Assembly: GCA_900318395.1 (NCBI GenBank)
Contig: ONKL01000061.1
Coordinates: 1-48,954 of the forward strand
Origin: an uncultured Prevotella sp.
GTDB lineage: Bacteria; Bacteroidota; Bacteroidia; Bacteroidales; Bacteroidaceae
DNA: 48,954 nt
Reading direction: 5' to 3'
Shown here: positions 33,814 through 42,748 of the stretch, in pieces
Layout: each line of letters begins with the position of its first letter
How positions within the stretch are numbered: the stretch's first letter is position 1
The notes under the pieces: generated by a model
Told to the model about the DNA's origin: nothing
The model's input: the letters and a program-made list of their open reading frames with translations, nothing else
Databases searched by the model: none
Made by a program: the position numbers and the translations under genes

Positions 33814-34500
33814 CTATCTCTTGTCAACAATCTTACGGAATGACTGTAACTTCTCACCAAAACAGAGGTCGCCACAGTCTCCGAATCCTGGGACGATATA
33901 CTTATGCTCGTTCATACCTTGATCAATAGAGGCACACCAGATAGAAGAGTTCTCGGGCAGAGCCTCTTTGACAACCTCGATACCTTCTGGAGCAGCAATC
34001 AGGCAGCATACATGGATCTTCTTTGGTTTACCCGACATGAGTAATGCCTCAATGGCTGCGGCCATGGAGCCTCCAGTTGCCAGCATCGGATCGGCAATAA
34101 TCAACGTCTTTCCCTTCACACTCGGCGCTGCTATATAATCAGCCTGAATGCCCACCTCTGTATGCTCGCGGTTGATATACATCCTGAAAGCTGATACATA
34201 GGCATTGTCTGCACGGTCAAAAATATTCAGGAAGCCCTGATGGAACGGCAGTCCTGCACGTAGCACTGTACCCAATACGATATCATCTTTCGGCAAGGGG
34301 ATATCCAGTGTACCAAAAGGAGTTGTCACCGTCTTTGGCTTATACTCGAGTACCTTTGAAACTTCATAAGCCATCAGTTCACCGATGCGCTCCACGTTAT
34401 GACGGAAAAGCAGACGATTCTTCTGATAATTCTTGTCGCGCAACTCATACATGTACTGGTTGATAATACTGTTTTGTTCAGAAAAATTAATAACTTGCAT
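33814..34500 (-). CDS. upp: Uracil phosphoribosyltransferase
   Basis: 228 residues. Converts uracil and PRPP to UMP. The PRPP loop DPMLATGGS is at 137-145; VLRAGLPFHQGFL (79-91) and the C-terminal YIVPGFGDCGDLCFG are UPRT signatures. The length is slightly above the 208 of E. coli because of an N-terminal extension, common in Bacteroidetes. Promoter at 34526-34557, first gene of the two-gene salvage operon. Confidence 0.95.
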   Translation of the reverse strand: MQVINFSEQNSIINQYMYELRDKNYQKNRLLFRHNVERIGELMAYEVSKVLEYKPKTVTTPFGTLDIPLPKDDIVLGTVLRAGLPFHQGFLNIFDRADNAYVSAFRMYINREHTEVGIQADYIAAPSVKGKTLIIADPMLATGGSMAAAIEALLMSGKPKKIHVCCLIAAPEGIEVVKEALPENSSIWCASIDQGMNEHKYIVPGFGDCGDLCFGEKLQSFRKIVDKR

Positions 34501-34525
34501 AGTTCATCATTTTTAAGTTTTGGTG

Positions 34526-34557
34526 CAAAGATACGAATTAGCAAGCAAAAAACCAAA
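34526..34557 (-). promoter_or_regulatory. Promoter of upp
   Basis: Minus strand TATCTTTG at 34533-34526 and TTTG at 34557-34554, 20-base spacing. Adjacent TACGAATTAGCAAGCAAA resembles the repeats at 17633 and 17744. Confidence 0.75.
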
Positions 34558-34598
34558 TTAAAAAACGCTAAAATATGGATTAATTAAATTTATTTTCT

Positions 34599-34606
34599 TA
34601 TCTTTG
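34599..34606 (+). promoter_or_regulatory. Promoter -7 box of the hybrid regulator
   Basis: TATCTTTG, followed by CACC, 30 bases before the ATG at 34636. No clear -33 box. Confidence 0.6.
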
Positions 34607-34635
34607 CACCAACCTAACTAAATAACCATAGATTT

Positions 34636-36780
34636 ATGTGGCGTACTTTTCTTATAACAATAGTGGCTATCACCTGTTTTTCCTGTACAAACAGAGAGCC
34701 AAAATATGTCATCGGCGTATCCCAGTGTTCGGAAGATATCTGGCGCGATTGGCAAAACTCAGAGATGATGCTCGAGAGCACCTTGCACGATGGCGTAGAA
34801 CTGCGATTCACCACAGCCCGCGACGACTCCAAGCGCCAAATCCAACAGATTGACAGTCTCGTAGAGAGCGGCATCCAACTGCTCATCGTAGCTCCTAATC
34901 AGCTGGCATCGGTAACGCCTGCCATCGATCGTGCCTACGACAAGGGCATCCCTGTCATCGTGTTTGAGCGCAAGACCGATTCTCCGAAATACACGGCTTT
35001 CGTCAGTGCCGACAACTACGAGATGGGGCAGATCATGGGCGAATATATCGACATGCGACTCAATGGCAAAGGTCGCGTCATGGAAATTCTCGGCCTCAAA
35101 GGCTCTTCACCTGCTGAGGAACGGCATAAAGGTTTTACTGATGCCCTGAAAGACTCTGGTATTGAGATTGTTGCGACGCTTCAGAGCGACTGGACAGAAG
35201 AGAAAGGTTATGAAGTTGTCAAGAACTACAAAGGCAGCCTGGAGGACATCGATCTGGTCTTCGCCCACAACGATCGTTCTGCACTTGGTGCGCGCAAAGC
35301 CTTCCTGGAAGCAAAAGTCAAGAAACTTCCACTCTTCTGCGGTATCGACGGACTTCCTGGAGAGAACGGCGGAATCAAAATGGTGCGCGACGAAATACTC
35401 GACGCTTCCTATATCTATCCCACACGCGGCGATCAATTGTTGCAGCTGGCTCTCGACATCCTCGATGGCAAACCATACAAGAAAGAGACCATGCTGACCT
35501 CTGCTATTGTCACCAGCGAAAATGCCAACGTGCTCATGCTCGAGAGCGATGAGATTGTACGCCAGTCACAGCGCCTTACCCTTCTCAAAGAGAAGGCCGA
35601 CACCTATATTCAGCAGCTCGGCACCCAGCGCCTTATTTCAATCATGGCCGCCATCATGGTTATCCTATTGCTATTCACCATCGTGGCTATCTATTACTAT
35701 TTCCTGCAAAGAGCCCGCCTCATCGAGGAACGCAACAAGATGGAACGCGAGCAGCTCGACTTCTACACACAGGTAAGCCATGAACTGCGCACCCCATTGA
35801 CCCTGATCCAGGGTCCGATGGAAGAGTTGGCAGAGACCCAGGAAGCCAAACAAGCCAGTTCTGAAACCAAGGGTCTTTACAGCATACTTCGACGGAACAC
35901 CCACCAACTCACAGAGATCATCAATAAGATGCTCGACGTACAGGCAAAAGGTCTGAAGAGCCTGAAGTCCATTGAGGCAGATCTTACCCAGAGCAATGAG
36001 ACCGTTTCCGAACAACCCATCGCAGTTGAGACTGAAAATCACGAGAGTTCGTCACTCAACGAAACCGTATTGATTGTCGACGATAATGCAGATATCCGCG
36101 CCTACCTGCGCACCATTCTGCAAGACAAGTACCAGATCAGTGAGGCTGCCGATGGAAAACAGGGCCTCGCCTTGGCGAATGAAATCGTGCCCGACCTGAT
36201 CGTCTCTGATGTGATGATGCCAGTGATGAACGGTCTGGAATTCTGTCAGCGCATCAAGAGCGGAACAGCCACTTCCCATATCCCCGTCATCCTCTTGACG
36301 GCCCGTGCCCTCAATCATCATCAGATAGAGGGTTTTGAGAGCGGTGCAGATGCCTATATCACCAAGCCCTTCTCATCCGAACTGCTGCTGGTCCGCATCA
36401 ACAACCTCTTGAAGAGCCGCATGAAGCTGAAGGATCTCTTTGGGCATCAGGAAACCAAGACCCCTGAGGATCCTTTCCTCCTGAAGTTCCGCAACTACAT
36501 CGAGGCGAATCTCACCGACAGCGATCTGAATGTGGAGACCATCGGTGCCGAGCTCGGCCTTTCCCGCGTACAACTTTATAGGAAAATCAAAGCCCTCACA
36601 GGACAATCACCCGTGGAACTGCTGCGTACAGCTCGTCTCAATAAAGGTCGCCAGCTCTTGCAGACCACTGGAAAGACGGTCTCCGAAGTAGCCTATGAGG
36701 TAGGATTTACAGCACCATCCTACTTTACCAAGTGCTTCAAAGACGAGTTTGGCATCAGTCCTTCTGATGTATCCTCATAA
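34636..36780 (+). CDS. Hybrid two-component regulator lacking the HATPase domain
   Basis: 714 residues. Signal/lipobox-like start (ITCFSC, Cys17), a periplasmic sugar-binding-protein-like sensor (about 23-310: YVIGVSQCSEDIWRDW, VAPNQ, FERK, DGLPGENGG), a membrane helix (334-356), HisKA with the phospho-acceptor His382 in SHELRTPLTL, a receiver with DDNAD and Asp525 in VSDVMMP, and a C-terminal AraC-type HTH (630-712). The normal family order places an ATP-binding kinase domain of about 110-150 residues between HisKA and receiver. Here residues 434-473 (a polar linker) replace it; no N, G1 or G2 box is present. As read it cannot autophosphorylate. It precedes and probably regulates, or is co-transcribed with, the nucleotidase. 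Confidence 0.88.
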   Translation: MWRTFLITIVAITCFSCTNREPKYVIGVSQCSEDIWRDWQNSEMMLESTLHDGVELRFTTARDDSKRQIQQIDSLVESGIQLLIVAPNQLASVTPAIDRAYDKGIPVIVFERKTDSPKYTAFVSADNYEMGQIMGEYIDMRLNGKGRVMEILGLKGSSPAEERHKGFTDALKDSGIEIVATLQSDWTEEKGYEVVKNYKGSLEDIDLVFAHNDRSALGARKAFLEAKVKKLPLFCGIDGLPGENGGIKMVRDEILDASYIYPTRGDQLLQLALDILDGKPYKKETMLTSAIVTSENANVLMLESDEIVRQSQRLTLLKEKADTYIQQLGTQRLISIMAAIMVILLLFTIVAIYYYFLQRARLIEERNKMEREQLDFYTQVSHELRTPLTLIQGPMEELAETQEAKQASSETKGLYSILRRNTHQLTEIINKMLDVQAKGLKSLKSIEADLTQSNETVSEQPIAVETENHESSSLNETVLIVDDNADIRAYLRTILQDKYQISEAADGKQGLALANEIVPDLIVSDVMMPVMNGLEFCQRIKSGTATSHIPVILLTARALNHHQIEGFESGADAYITKPFSSELLLVRINNLLKSRMKLKDLFGHQETKTPEDPFLLKFRNYIEANLTDSDLNVETIGAELGLSRVQLYRKIKALTGQSPVELLRTARLNKGRQLLQTTGKTVSEVAYEVGFTAPSYFTKCFKDEFGISPSDVSS

Positions 36781-36806
36781 GATATAAAGTAATCATATAA
36801 CCCTCT

Positions 36807-38345
36807 ATGAACAGAAGATTATTTCTTGGCTTGATAGCCTTGGCGATGAGCTGTCAGATAACAACAGCTCAGAAAAGCATCGTGATTCTCTATGAGAACG
36901 ACGCACATTGCGGAATCGACGGCTACACGAAGATGGCAGGACTGCGCGACGCCATTAACAGCTCGGATACTGCCTATGCAGCTGCCGTCTGCTGTGGTGA
37001 CTTCCTGCAGGGCAACACCACTGGCGCCATCTCGAAGGGACAATACATCGCAGACATCCTGCGCCTCATGGACTATCATGCGCTGACACTGGGCAATCAT
37101 GAGTTTGACTACGGTGTGCCTCGCATGAGGAAGTTGTTGGAGGATGCGGGTACCCCTGTGACCTGCGTCAATCTCTACGAGGCAGGAGAGCCAGAGCCTA
37201 TGTATGCGCCTTACATTATCCACCAGTACGGTGACAAGAAGATAGCCTATATAGGTGCCTGCACCCCTGAGACGATGATTCTTGAAGGTTACTCTTTCTA
37301 CGACACCAACGGCATCCTGCTCTACGACCTGAAGCCCAAGACGTTCTACGCACTGGTGCAGCAGGCTGTCGATGCCGCACGCGCTGAAGGTGCCGACTAT
37401 GTGATCTTGCTCTCTCATGTGGGAGAAACACCACAATCGATGGGATTCAGTTCTTATCGCCTCGTGAATAACACCAGGGGCATTGACATCGTGCTCGACG
37501 GACATTCACACGAGGTCATTGAGGGCGCAAAGATAAAGAACCTCGATGGCAAGGAAATCATTGTCACACAGACTGGTACACAGTTCGCCCATGTCGGAAA
37601 GCTCCTCATCACCCCTGACGGGCATTTCAGCACCCAACTAATCAAGCGTCAGGATATCCCCTATGAGAACGCCAAGGTCACAGCTACCGTCGACAGCATC
37701 CACCAGAAGGTGAAGGCCGTCACCTCTGAAGTGGTGGCACATAGTGACTACAGACTGGTGGTGAGCGATGAGAACGACCAATGGGTAGTGCGCGGAGAAG
37801 AGACGAATGCGGGCGACCTCGTCGCTGATGCCTATCGTTATGCCTTGAAGGCTGATATCGGCTTCGAGAACGGTGGCGGCATCCGCAACGATATCCAAAC
37901 TGGCGACATCACCTACGGCGACATCATCGGCATGCTGCCTTACGACAATACCCTGCGGCGCATCATGGTGAGCGGAGAGCAGCTGCAGCAGATGCTGACA
38001 CGCTGCACGGCGCTTGTTCCCCTGCTCGACGGCAATTTCCCACAGTGCTCCGGCCTGCGTTACACCATCCACAGCAAGAGCCACACCGTCAGCGATATCG
38101 AGATCCTGCAAGAGGATGGCAGCTATGCCCCCGTCGACATGAAGCGTACTTACAGCGTGGCACTGACGAACTACAACCACGAGGGAGGCGGTTTCTTCGA
38201 CTGTTTCAAGAAATGCGTCGTGCTTCAGGAGAGTTCACTGCGCTATTACGAAGCACTGGCCGATTACATGAGGAATGTCCTTGGCGGTAACACAGGCGAC
38301 ACCTACACCAAGCCTCAGGGTCGTATCAGAATCGTCGCGGATTAG
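36807..38345 (+). CDS. 5'-nucleotidase / UDP-sugar hydrolase family metallophosphoesterase
   Basis: 512 residues. Signal peptide of about 21 residues (MNRRLFLGLIALAMSCQITTA). The metallophosphatase domain shows ILYENDAHCGIDG, the GNHEFDYG loop and DGHSHEV, all metal-ligand motifs; the C-terminal domain has EETNAGDLVADAYRYAL, GFENGGGIRND and the substrate-stacking region. It would hydrolyse extracytoplasmic nucleotides or related phosphoesters, releasing nucleosides for uptake; salvage genes lie nearby upstream. Twenty-six bases separate it from the hybrid regulator. Ends in a terminator at 38393-38435. Confidence 0.92.
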   Translation: MNRRLFLGLIALAMSCQITTAQKSIVILYENDAHCGIDGYTKMAGLRDAINSSDTAYAAAVCCGDFLQGNTTGAISKGQYIADILRLMDYHALTLGNHEFDYGVPRMRKLLEDAGTPVTCVNLYEAGEPEPMYAPYIIHQYGDKKIAYIGACTPETMILEGYSFYDTNGILLYDLKPKTFYALVQQAVDAARAEGADYVILLSHVGETPQSMGFSSYRLVNNTRGIDIVLDGHSHEVIEGAKIKNLDGKEIIVTQTGTQFAHVGKLLITPDGHFSTQLIKRQDIPYENAKVTATVDSIHQKVKAVTSEVVAHSDYRLVVSDENDQWVVRGEETNAGDLVADAYRYALKADIGFENGGGIRNDIQTGDITYGDIIGMLPYDNTLRRIMVSGEQLQQMLTRCTALVPLLDGNFPQCSGLRYTIHSKSHTVSDIEILQEDGSYAPVDMKRTYSVALTNYNHEGGGFFDCFKKCVVLQESSLRYYEALADYMRNVLGGNTGDTYTKPQGRIRIVAD

Positions 38346-38392
38346 AAATGCCTTGCCGACAGCCTCCGAAAATCGTTAAATACATTTAAATT

Positions 38393-38435
38393 ATCGTTCA
38401 TTACCGACGTTTTTCATGGTAATGAACGATTTTTT
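38393..38435 (+). terminator. Terminator after the nucleotidase gene
   Basis: ATCGTTCATTACC / GGTAATGAACGAT, a perfect 13-bp stem with a 12-base loop, then TTTTT. Confidence 0.92.
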
Positions 38436-38480
38436 ATAGGATTTGAAACAATTCTTATAGTCATCAAATAATAAAAGATG

Positions 38481-38635
38481 TACCTTTGCAGCAGAAATTA
38501 ATTTTCATACAGACTTAGGTTAATGGTTTTTGTTAATAGTAGTATTATTAGGTTATTGGTTTATTGGTTTAATAGTAATAGTGTTTACTAGATTGGTTAA
38601 TAGGGATAGCGCTGCTCGTGACGAGTGGCGCTTTT
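38481..38635 (+). ncRNA. Short transcription unit of unknown function (promoter to terminator)
   Basis: TACCTTTG at 38481-38488 predicts a start near 38495; a terminator AGCGCTGCTCG-TGA-CGAGTGGCGCT-TTTTT ends it at 38635, giving an RNA of about 140 nt. It contains ATTAGGTTATTGGTTTATTGG and other TTGGTTTA-type repeats. A 22-codon ORF (38523-38591) is possible but rich in rare, low-complexity residues and not convincing. The segment up to the pckA promoter has no other gene. A similar ATTAGGTTA element starts the unit at 40542. Confidence 0.5.
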
Positions 38636-38739
38636 TCATATATAGCGGTATCTCACCAATCACGTCTTTTTTTTGATATGTCGGAGTGGCAAAAAAGTTG
38701 TTCCAGAACACGTTTTTAAATACTTTAACGCAAAAAGAA

Positions 38740-38801
38740 ACTTTCGAAAGTGAAATATTGCTAATTCGCAATTGTCAGTTCGCATTAATTTAGTATCTTT
38801 G
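38740..38801 (+). promoter_or_regulatory. pckA promoter with upstream palindrome
   Basis: TTG at 38772-38774, 19 bases, TATCTTTG at 38794-38801. Upstream are the palindrome ACTTTCGAAAGT (38740-38751) and two TTCGCA boxes (near 38765 and 38780), possible regulator sites. Confidence 0.65.
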
Positions 38802-38858
38802 CACCGCAAATTTGATAACAAGGACAAAATTCACAATTTAAAACAAATAGTTAGTAAT

Positions 38859-40413
38859 ATGGCAAAGTTAGATTTGACACAGTATGGCATCACCGGTAGC
38901 ACCGTGATTGCTCACAATCCATCGTATGAGTACCTCTTCGAAGAGGAGACAAAGGCTGGTCTCGAGGGTTTCGACAAGGGCGTAAACACCGAGCTCAACA
39001 AAGGATGCACAGAGCCAGGACAAGGTATGGTGGACTACTGAAGAGTACAAGAACGACAACCACCCCATGACTGAGGAGGTTTGGGCAAAGGTGAAGGAGA
39101 TCGCTATCAAGGAGCTCTGCAACAAGGAGCTTTATGTAGTAGACGCTTTCTGCGGTGCTAACGAGGCTACACGTCTGCGTGTTCGTTTCATCGTTGAGGT
39201 AGCTTGGCAGGCACACTTCGTAAAGAACATGTTCATCCAGCCTACCGCTGAGGAGCTGGAGAGCTTCGAGCCTAACTTCGTAATCTACAATGCTTCTAAG
39301 GCAAAGGTTGAGAACTACAAGGAGCTGGGTCTGAACTCAGAGACTTGCGTAGCCTTCAACACCACTACTCGCGAGCAGTGCATCATCAACACATGGTACG
39401 GTGGTGAGATGAAGAAGGGTATGTTCTCAATGATGAACTACTATCTGCCTCTGCAGGGTATCGCTTCAATGCACTGCTCTGCCAACACCGATATGGAGGG
39501 TAAGAACACCGCTATCTTCTTCGGTCTCTCTGGTACAGGTAAGACCACGCTGTCTACCGATCCTAAGCGTCTGCTGATTGGTGACGACGAGCACGGATGG
39601 GACGATGAGGGTGTATTCAACTTCGAGGGTGGTTGCTATGCCAAGGTTATCAACCTCGACAAGGAGAGCGAGCCTGATATCTACAACGCTATCCGTCGCG
39701 ACGCCCTGCTCGAGAACGTAACTGTTGACGAGGCTGGTAAGATCGACTTCGCTGATAAGAGCGTTACCGAGAACACTCGCGTATCATATCCTATCAACCA
39801 CATCGAGAAGATTGCCCAGAAGGTAAACGGCAAGAGCGCTGGTCCAGAGGCTAAGAACGTAATCTTCCTCTCTGCTGATGCATTCGGCGTACTGCCCCCA
39901 GTATCTATCCTGACTCCTGAGCAGACGAAGTACTACTTCCTCTCTGGTTTCACAGCTAAGCTGGCAGGTACAGAGCGCGGTATCACCGAGCCTACTCCTA
40001 CATTCTCTGCTTGCTTCGGCCAGGCATTCCTCGAGCTGCACCCCACAAAGTATGCTGAGGAGCTGGTTAAGAAGATGGAGAAGAGCGGTGCCAAGGCATA
40101 CCTCGTGAACACAGGTTGGAACGGTACTGGCAAGCGTATCTCTATCAAGGATACCCGTGGTATCATCGACGCCATCCTGGGCGGTGACATCCTGAACGCT
40201 CCTACCAAGAAGATTCCTTACTTCGACTTCGAGGTTCCAACACAGCTCAACGGTGTGGCATGGGGCATCCTCGATCCTCGCGATACCTATCAGAACCGCG
40301 ATGAGTGGGAGGAGAAGGCAAAGGATCTGGCTGCCCGCTTCATCAAGAACTTCAAGAAGTACGAGGGCAACGAGGCTGGTAAGGCTCTCGTCGCTGCAGG
40401 CCCGAAACTCTAA
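38859..40413 (+). pseudogene. pckA: Phosphoenolpyruvate carboxykinase (ATP), frameshifted by a ~59-base loss
   Basis: ATP-type PEPCK, interconverting oxaloacetate and PEP. The first frame encodes a normal N-terminus to GVNTEL (about residue 46) and then stops at 39041. A second frame, offset by one, continues from [22 protein letters not shown] to the natural end and holds the ATP loop GLSGTGKTT and [12 protein letters not shown]. By comparison with the family the 21 residues GAVNVMTGIYTGRSPKDKFIV, which include a substrate-binding Arg, are missing with a net loss of about 59 bases. Everything else, including promoter and terminator, is intact, so the lesion is either recent or an assembly error. 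Confidence 0.88.
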
Positions 40414-40432
40414 AAATACTCTATAATTAATG

Positions 40433-40469
40433 AGATTGGCTGCGCATTTGGCGTGGCCAATCTTTTTTT
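40433..40469 (+). terminator. Terminator of pckA
   Basis: AGATTGGC / GCCAATCT stem extended by weaker pairs, then TTTTTTT. Confidence 0.9.
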
Positions 40470-40508
40470 GATGTAGGTCAAAAAGCCATCAGCTTCGGAG
40501 ATATTTTC

Positions 40509-40536
40509 TGAACTCTTAACTCTTAATTCTTAATTT
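40509..40536. repeat. Heptamer array in the opposite orientation
   Basis: TGAACTC, TTAACTC, TTAATTC, TTAATTT: four units, the inverse of the GAGTTAA/GAATTAA type, ending six bases before the next -7 box. Confidence 0.7.
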
Positions 40537-40541
40537 CTCCG

Positions 40542-40549
40542 TACCTTTG
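40542..40549 (+). promoter_or_regulatory. Promoter -7 box of the small ORF unit
   Basis: TACCTTTG followed by CACC, after the heptamer array; no TTG at the -33 position. Confidence 0.6.
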
Positions 40550-40621
40550 CACCACGTAATCGTGAGATTATATATTATATTCATTAGGTTAGTAGTTAAT
40601 AGATTTTTTAAGGTAAAGATT

Positions 40622-40717
40622 ATGTTATTAGATTTTCAAACAACGGTCGGGTTAGCAACTGTTGCTGTGGCAACGATACTAAGTGTTTTTACCTTGGTTA
40701 ATACTAACATCCGTTGA
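40622..40717 (+). CDS. Possible 31-residue hydrophobic peptide
   Basis: MLLDFQTTVGLATVAVATIL then SVFTLVNTNIR: a single predicted membrane helix (VGLATVAVATILSVFTLV). It has an AAGGTAAAG stretch upstream, a promoter at 40542 and its own terminator at 40723-40758, so a dedicated small transcript is likely. Whether the peptide or the RNA is the product is unknown; the leader begins with ATTAGGTTAGTAGTTAATAG, similar to the unit at 38481-38635. Confidence 0.45.
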   Translation: MLLDFQTTVGLATVAVATILSVFTLVNTNIR

Positions 40718-40722
40718 AAGGA

Positions 40723-40758
40723 GCGCGGGGTGAGTGATTCATACCGCGCCCTTTTTTT
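40723..40758 (+). terminator. Terminator of the small ORF unit
   Basis: GCGCGG...CCGCGC stem with an inner TGA/TCA pairing, then TTTTTTT. Confidence 0.8.
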
Positions 40759-40854
40759 AGTCAGAAAACACTAAACTTACTTAAATTCCATCAATTTATA
40801 ACATATTTTCTTTAATTATAAGGTGAAAAAGTTCGGAATTTGCAGAAATGTGAG

Positions 40855-40862
40855 TAAATTTG
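40855..40862 (+). promoter_or_regulatory. Promoter -7 box of the outer-membrane operon
   Basis: TAAATTTG followed by CAGCC, 35 bases before ATG 40897; the -33 box is weak. Confidence 0.55.
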
Positions 40863-40896
40863 CAGCCAAATTGCGATAAAATTGAATTTCAACTCG

Positions 40897-42024
40897 ATGA
40901 AAAAATATATTCATGTGCTCTGCGCCGCCCTGACATGTGTCGTGCTCTATACCTCATGTATGAACAGCGACGACAATAACAGCGCAGTTGTTTACGACGA
41001 TATGGCCATTACGGGGTTCAGGCTGACAAGCATCAACCGCCTCGTACATTCCACGACGAAGGCAGGCAAAGACACTGTCATCAAGAAAACGTTGGCGAAT
41101 CCCGTTCCGTTCACCATCAATCAAGAGACTTACGAGATCTACAATGTCGACTCTCTGCCTTATGGCTGTGACACGAAGCGTGTGCTGGCCACTATCAGCA
41201 GCAAGAACAACGGTCAGATCATGATCAAGTCGTTCGTAGGCGACACCCTGTCATTCTATCGCAGCACCGACTCCATCGACTTCTCAAAGCCCCGTGTGCT
41301 GGAGGTATATACCTCCGACCTCAAGGCCTATCGCTCCTACACCGTGGAGGTGAACGTCCGTCAGTACGACAACAGCACGATGCAGTGGGAGCGGGTGACA
41401 CTCGATGAACTGCCAGATTACGGCGATGATGCCGATGAGTGGGAGGATATCATGGCAAAAGAAGAACTTCGTAAATTCATCGGCGAAGGAACCGTCGAGG
41501 CCTATGCCTTCGATTATGACAACAAGATCATGGTGAGCAAAGACGACGGAGCCACCTGGGTACCCGATAGTGTCGATGGCGATACCAGCCTGCTGCCGAC
41601 GCAAAGCTCTGCCTTCGTATCAATACCCTTCGGGGTGAACGACTCCACCGACTATCAGCTGATGGTGGGTTCCTGCGAGAAAGAAAAGACAGAGAGCGTG
41701 GTATGGCGCAAGATAGCAGAGTTCGGCTACGATTACGATCCCTGCAAGTGGGTACAGATCCCTTCCGACCCCCGCAACGATTATTATTTGCCGAAGCTGG
41801 AGCATATCAGCCTGCTCTACTACAACGGACTCATCCTCGCCATCGGTAGCGACAAGAAAATCTACCAGAGCCGCGATAAAGGTATCACCTGGAAGACCTC
41901 CAAGGCCTATACCCTGCCTGAGGGCTTTGATTCGAAAGATTTCATCGCCTTCTCCGACTTTGAGTACATCTGGATCTACGCGCGCGACAAGGGTGAAGCG
42001 TGGCGCGGCATAAAGATTGAGTGA
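40897..42024 (+). CDS. DUF6242-like lipoprotein
   Basis: 375 residues. Lipoprotein signal MKKYIHVLCAALTCVVLYTSC with lipobox-like VLYTSC, then a beta-rich N-terminal domain (DDMAITGFRLTSINR, KKTLANPVPFTINQETYEIYNVDSLP, YTSDLKAYRSYTVEVNV) and a C-terminal part with repeated W-x-D-like and SRDKGITWKTS segments resembling sialidase/BNR-type propeller repeats (KDDGATWVPDS, QSRDKGITWKTS). It matches what is annotated as DUF6242 in Bacteroidales; the molecular role is unknown. ATG 40897 is chosen over a TTG at 40882. It overlaps no gene and leads directly to the next gene. Confidence 0.75.
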   Translation: MKKYIHVLCAALTCVVLYTSCMNSDDNNSAVVYDDMAITGFRLTSINRLVHSTTKAGKDTVIKKTLANPVPFTINQETYEIYNVDSLPYGCDTKRVLATISSKNNGQIMIKSFVGDTLSFYRSTDSIDFSKPRVLEVYTSDLKAYRSYTVEVNVRQYDNSTMQWERVTLDELPDYGDDADEWEDIMAKEELRKFIGEGTVEAYAFDYDNKIMVSKDDGATWVPDSVDGDTSLLPTQSSAFVSIPFGVNDSTDYQLMVGSCEKEKTESVVWRKIAEFGYDYDPCKWVQIPSDPRNDYYLPKLEHISLLYYNGLILAIGSDKKIYQSRDKGITWKTSKAYTLPEGFDSKDFIAFSDFEYIWIYARDKGEAWRGIKIE

Positions 42025-42025
42025 C

Positions 42026-42691
42026 GTGAGAAAACTGTTGGCAGCCGTTCTCTTCATGGCAGCCTCAGTGGCCGCCCATGCCCAGGAAGAGCCTGAGTAC
42101 AGGCTGGAACTGGGAGCAGGCGCCGGACTGGTGACCTACGTGGGCGATTTCAACAGCAACATCCTGAAGGGCATGCAGCCCTGGGGAGCACTTGTGGCCA
42201 AGTACCGCATGAACCCGAGGATGGCCGCTGCACTGGATATCGGCATGGGCAAGATCAAAGGCTCTACCGACAATGTGACGACGCACTACCCCATCGAGCG
42301 CTATGAGTTCAGTCATGGCATCACAGAGGCAGACCTGCGCTTTGAGTATAACTTCTGGGCCTACGGCACAGGCGAGGAATACCGAGGTGCGCGACGGTTC
42401 ACACCATTCGTCACCATGGGAGTAGGCGCCACCTGGTATGGCGGCGAGCACAAGGGGATGACCTTCAACCTGCCCATCGGAGCAGGCGTGAAATATAAGA
42501 TCGGCCAGCGGCTGAACCTCACGGCTGAGTGGGTGATGCGCTTCACGATGAGCGATAACCTCGACGGGCGGAAGGATGTCTACGGCATCGAGAGCAGCGG
42601 ACTCTTCAAGAACACCGACTGCTACAGCGTGCTCCAAGTGGCAATCACCTACGACCTCTGGGCCAAGTGCAAGACTTGCCATAAAGAGTGA
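42026..42691 (+). CDS. DUF6089-like outer-membrane barrel protein
   Basis: 221 residues from a GTG at 42026, one base after the preceding stop; signal RKLLAAVLFMAASVAAHA. The mature part is an eight-strand-type beta barrel (LELGAGAGLVTYVGDF, PWGALVAKYRMNPRMAAALDIG, FTPFVTMGVGATWYGG, NLPIGAGVKYKIGQRLNLTAEWVMRF) as in DUF6089/PorT-like proteins. In Bacteroidetes this gene lies just upstream of uppS and bamA, so a role in envelope biogenesis is plausible but unproved. The stop codon lies in the first unit of a heptamer array (42686-42741). Confidence 0.82.
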   Translation: MRKLLAAVLFMAASVAAHAQEEPEYRLELGAGAGLVTYVGDFNSNILKGMQPWGALVAKYRMNPRMAAALDIGMGKIKGSTDNVTTHYPIERYEFSHGITEADLRFEYNFWAYGTGEEYRGARRFTPFVTMGVGATWYGGEHKGMTFNLPIGAGVKYKIGQRLNLTAEWVMRFTMSDNLDGRKDVYGIESSGLFKNTDCYSVLQVAITYDLWAKCKTCHKE

Positions 42692-42741
42692 AGAGTGAAG
42701 AGTGAATAGTGAATAGTGAAGAATTAGGAGTTAAGAATTAA
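42686..42741. repeat. Eight-unit heptamer array that changes type along its length
   Basis: GAGTGAA x3, TAGTGAA x2, GAATTAG, GAGTTAA, GAATTAA, all in the same phase. It shows that the GAGTGAA, GTGAATA and GAGTTAA families are variants of one 7-bp pattern. It starts inside the DUF6089 gene and ends just before the uppS leader. Confidence 0.85.
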
Positions 42742-42748
42742 GATATAT

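Noticed and set aside
38523-38591. 22-codon peptide in the short RNA unit
   Set aside because: Composition follows TTGGTTTA-type repeats, no ribosome site, no family; the RNA itself is a better candidate product.
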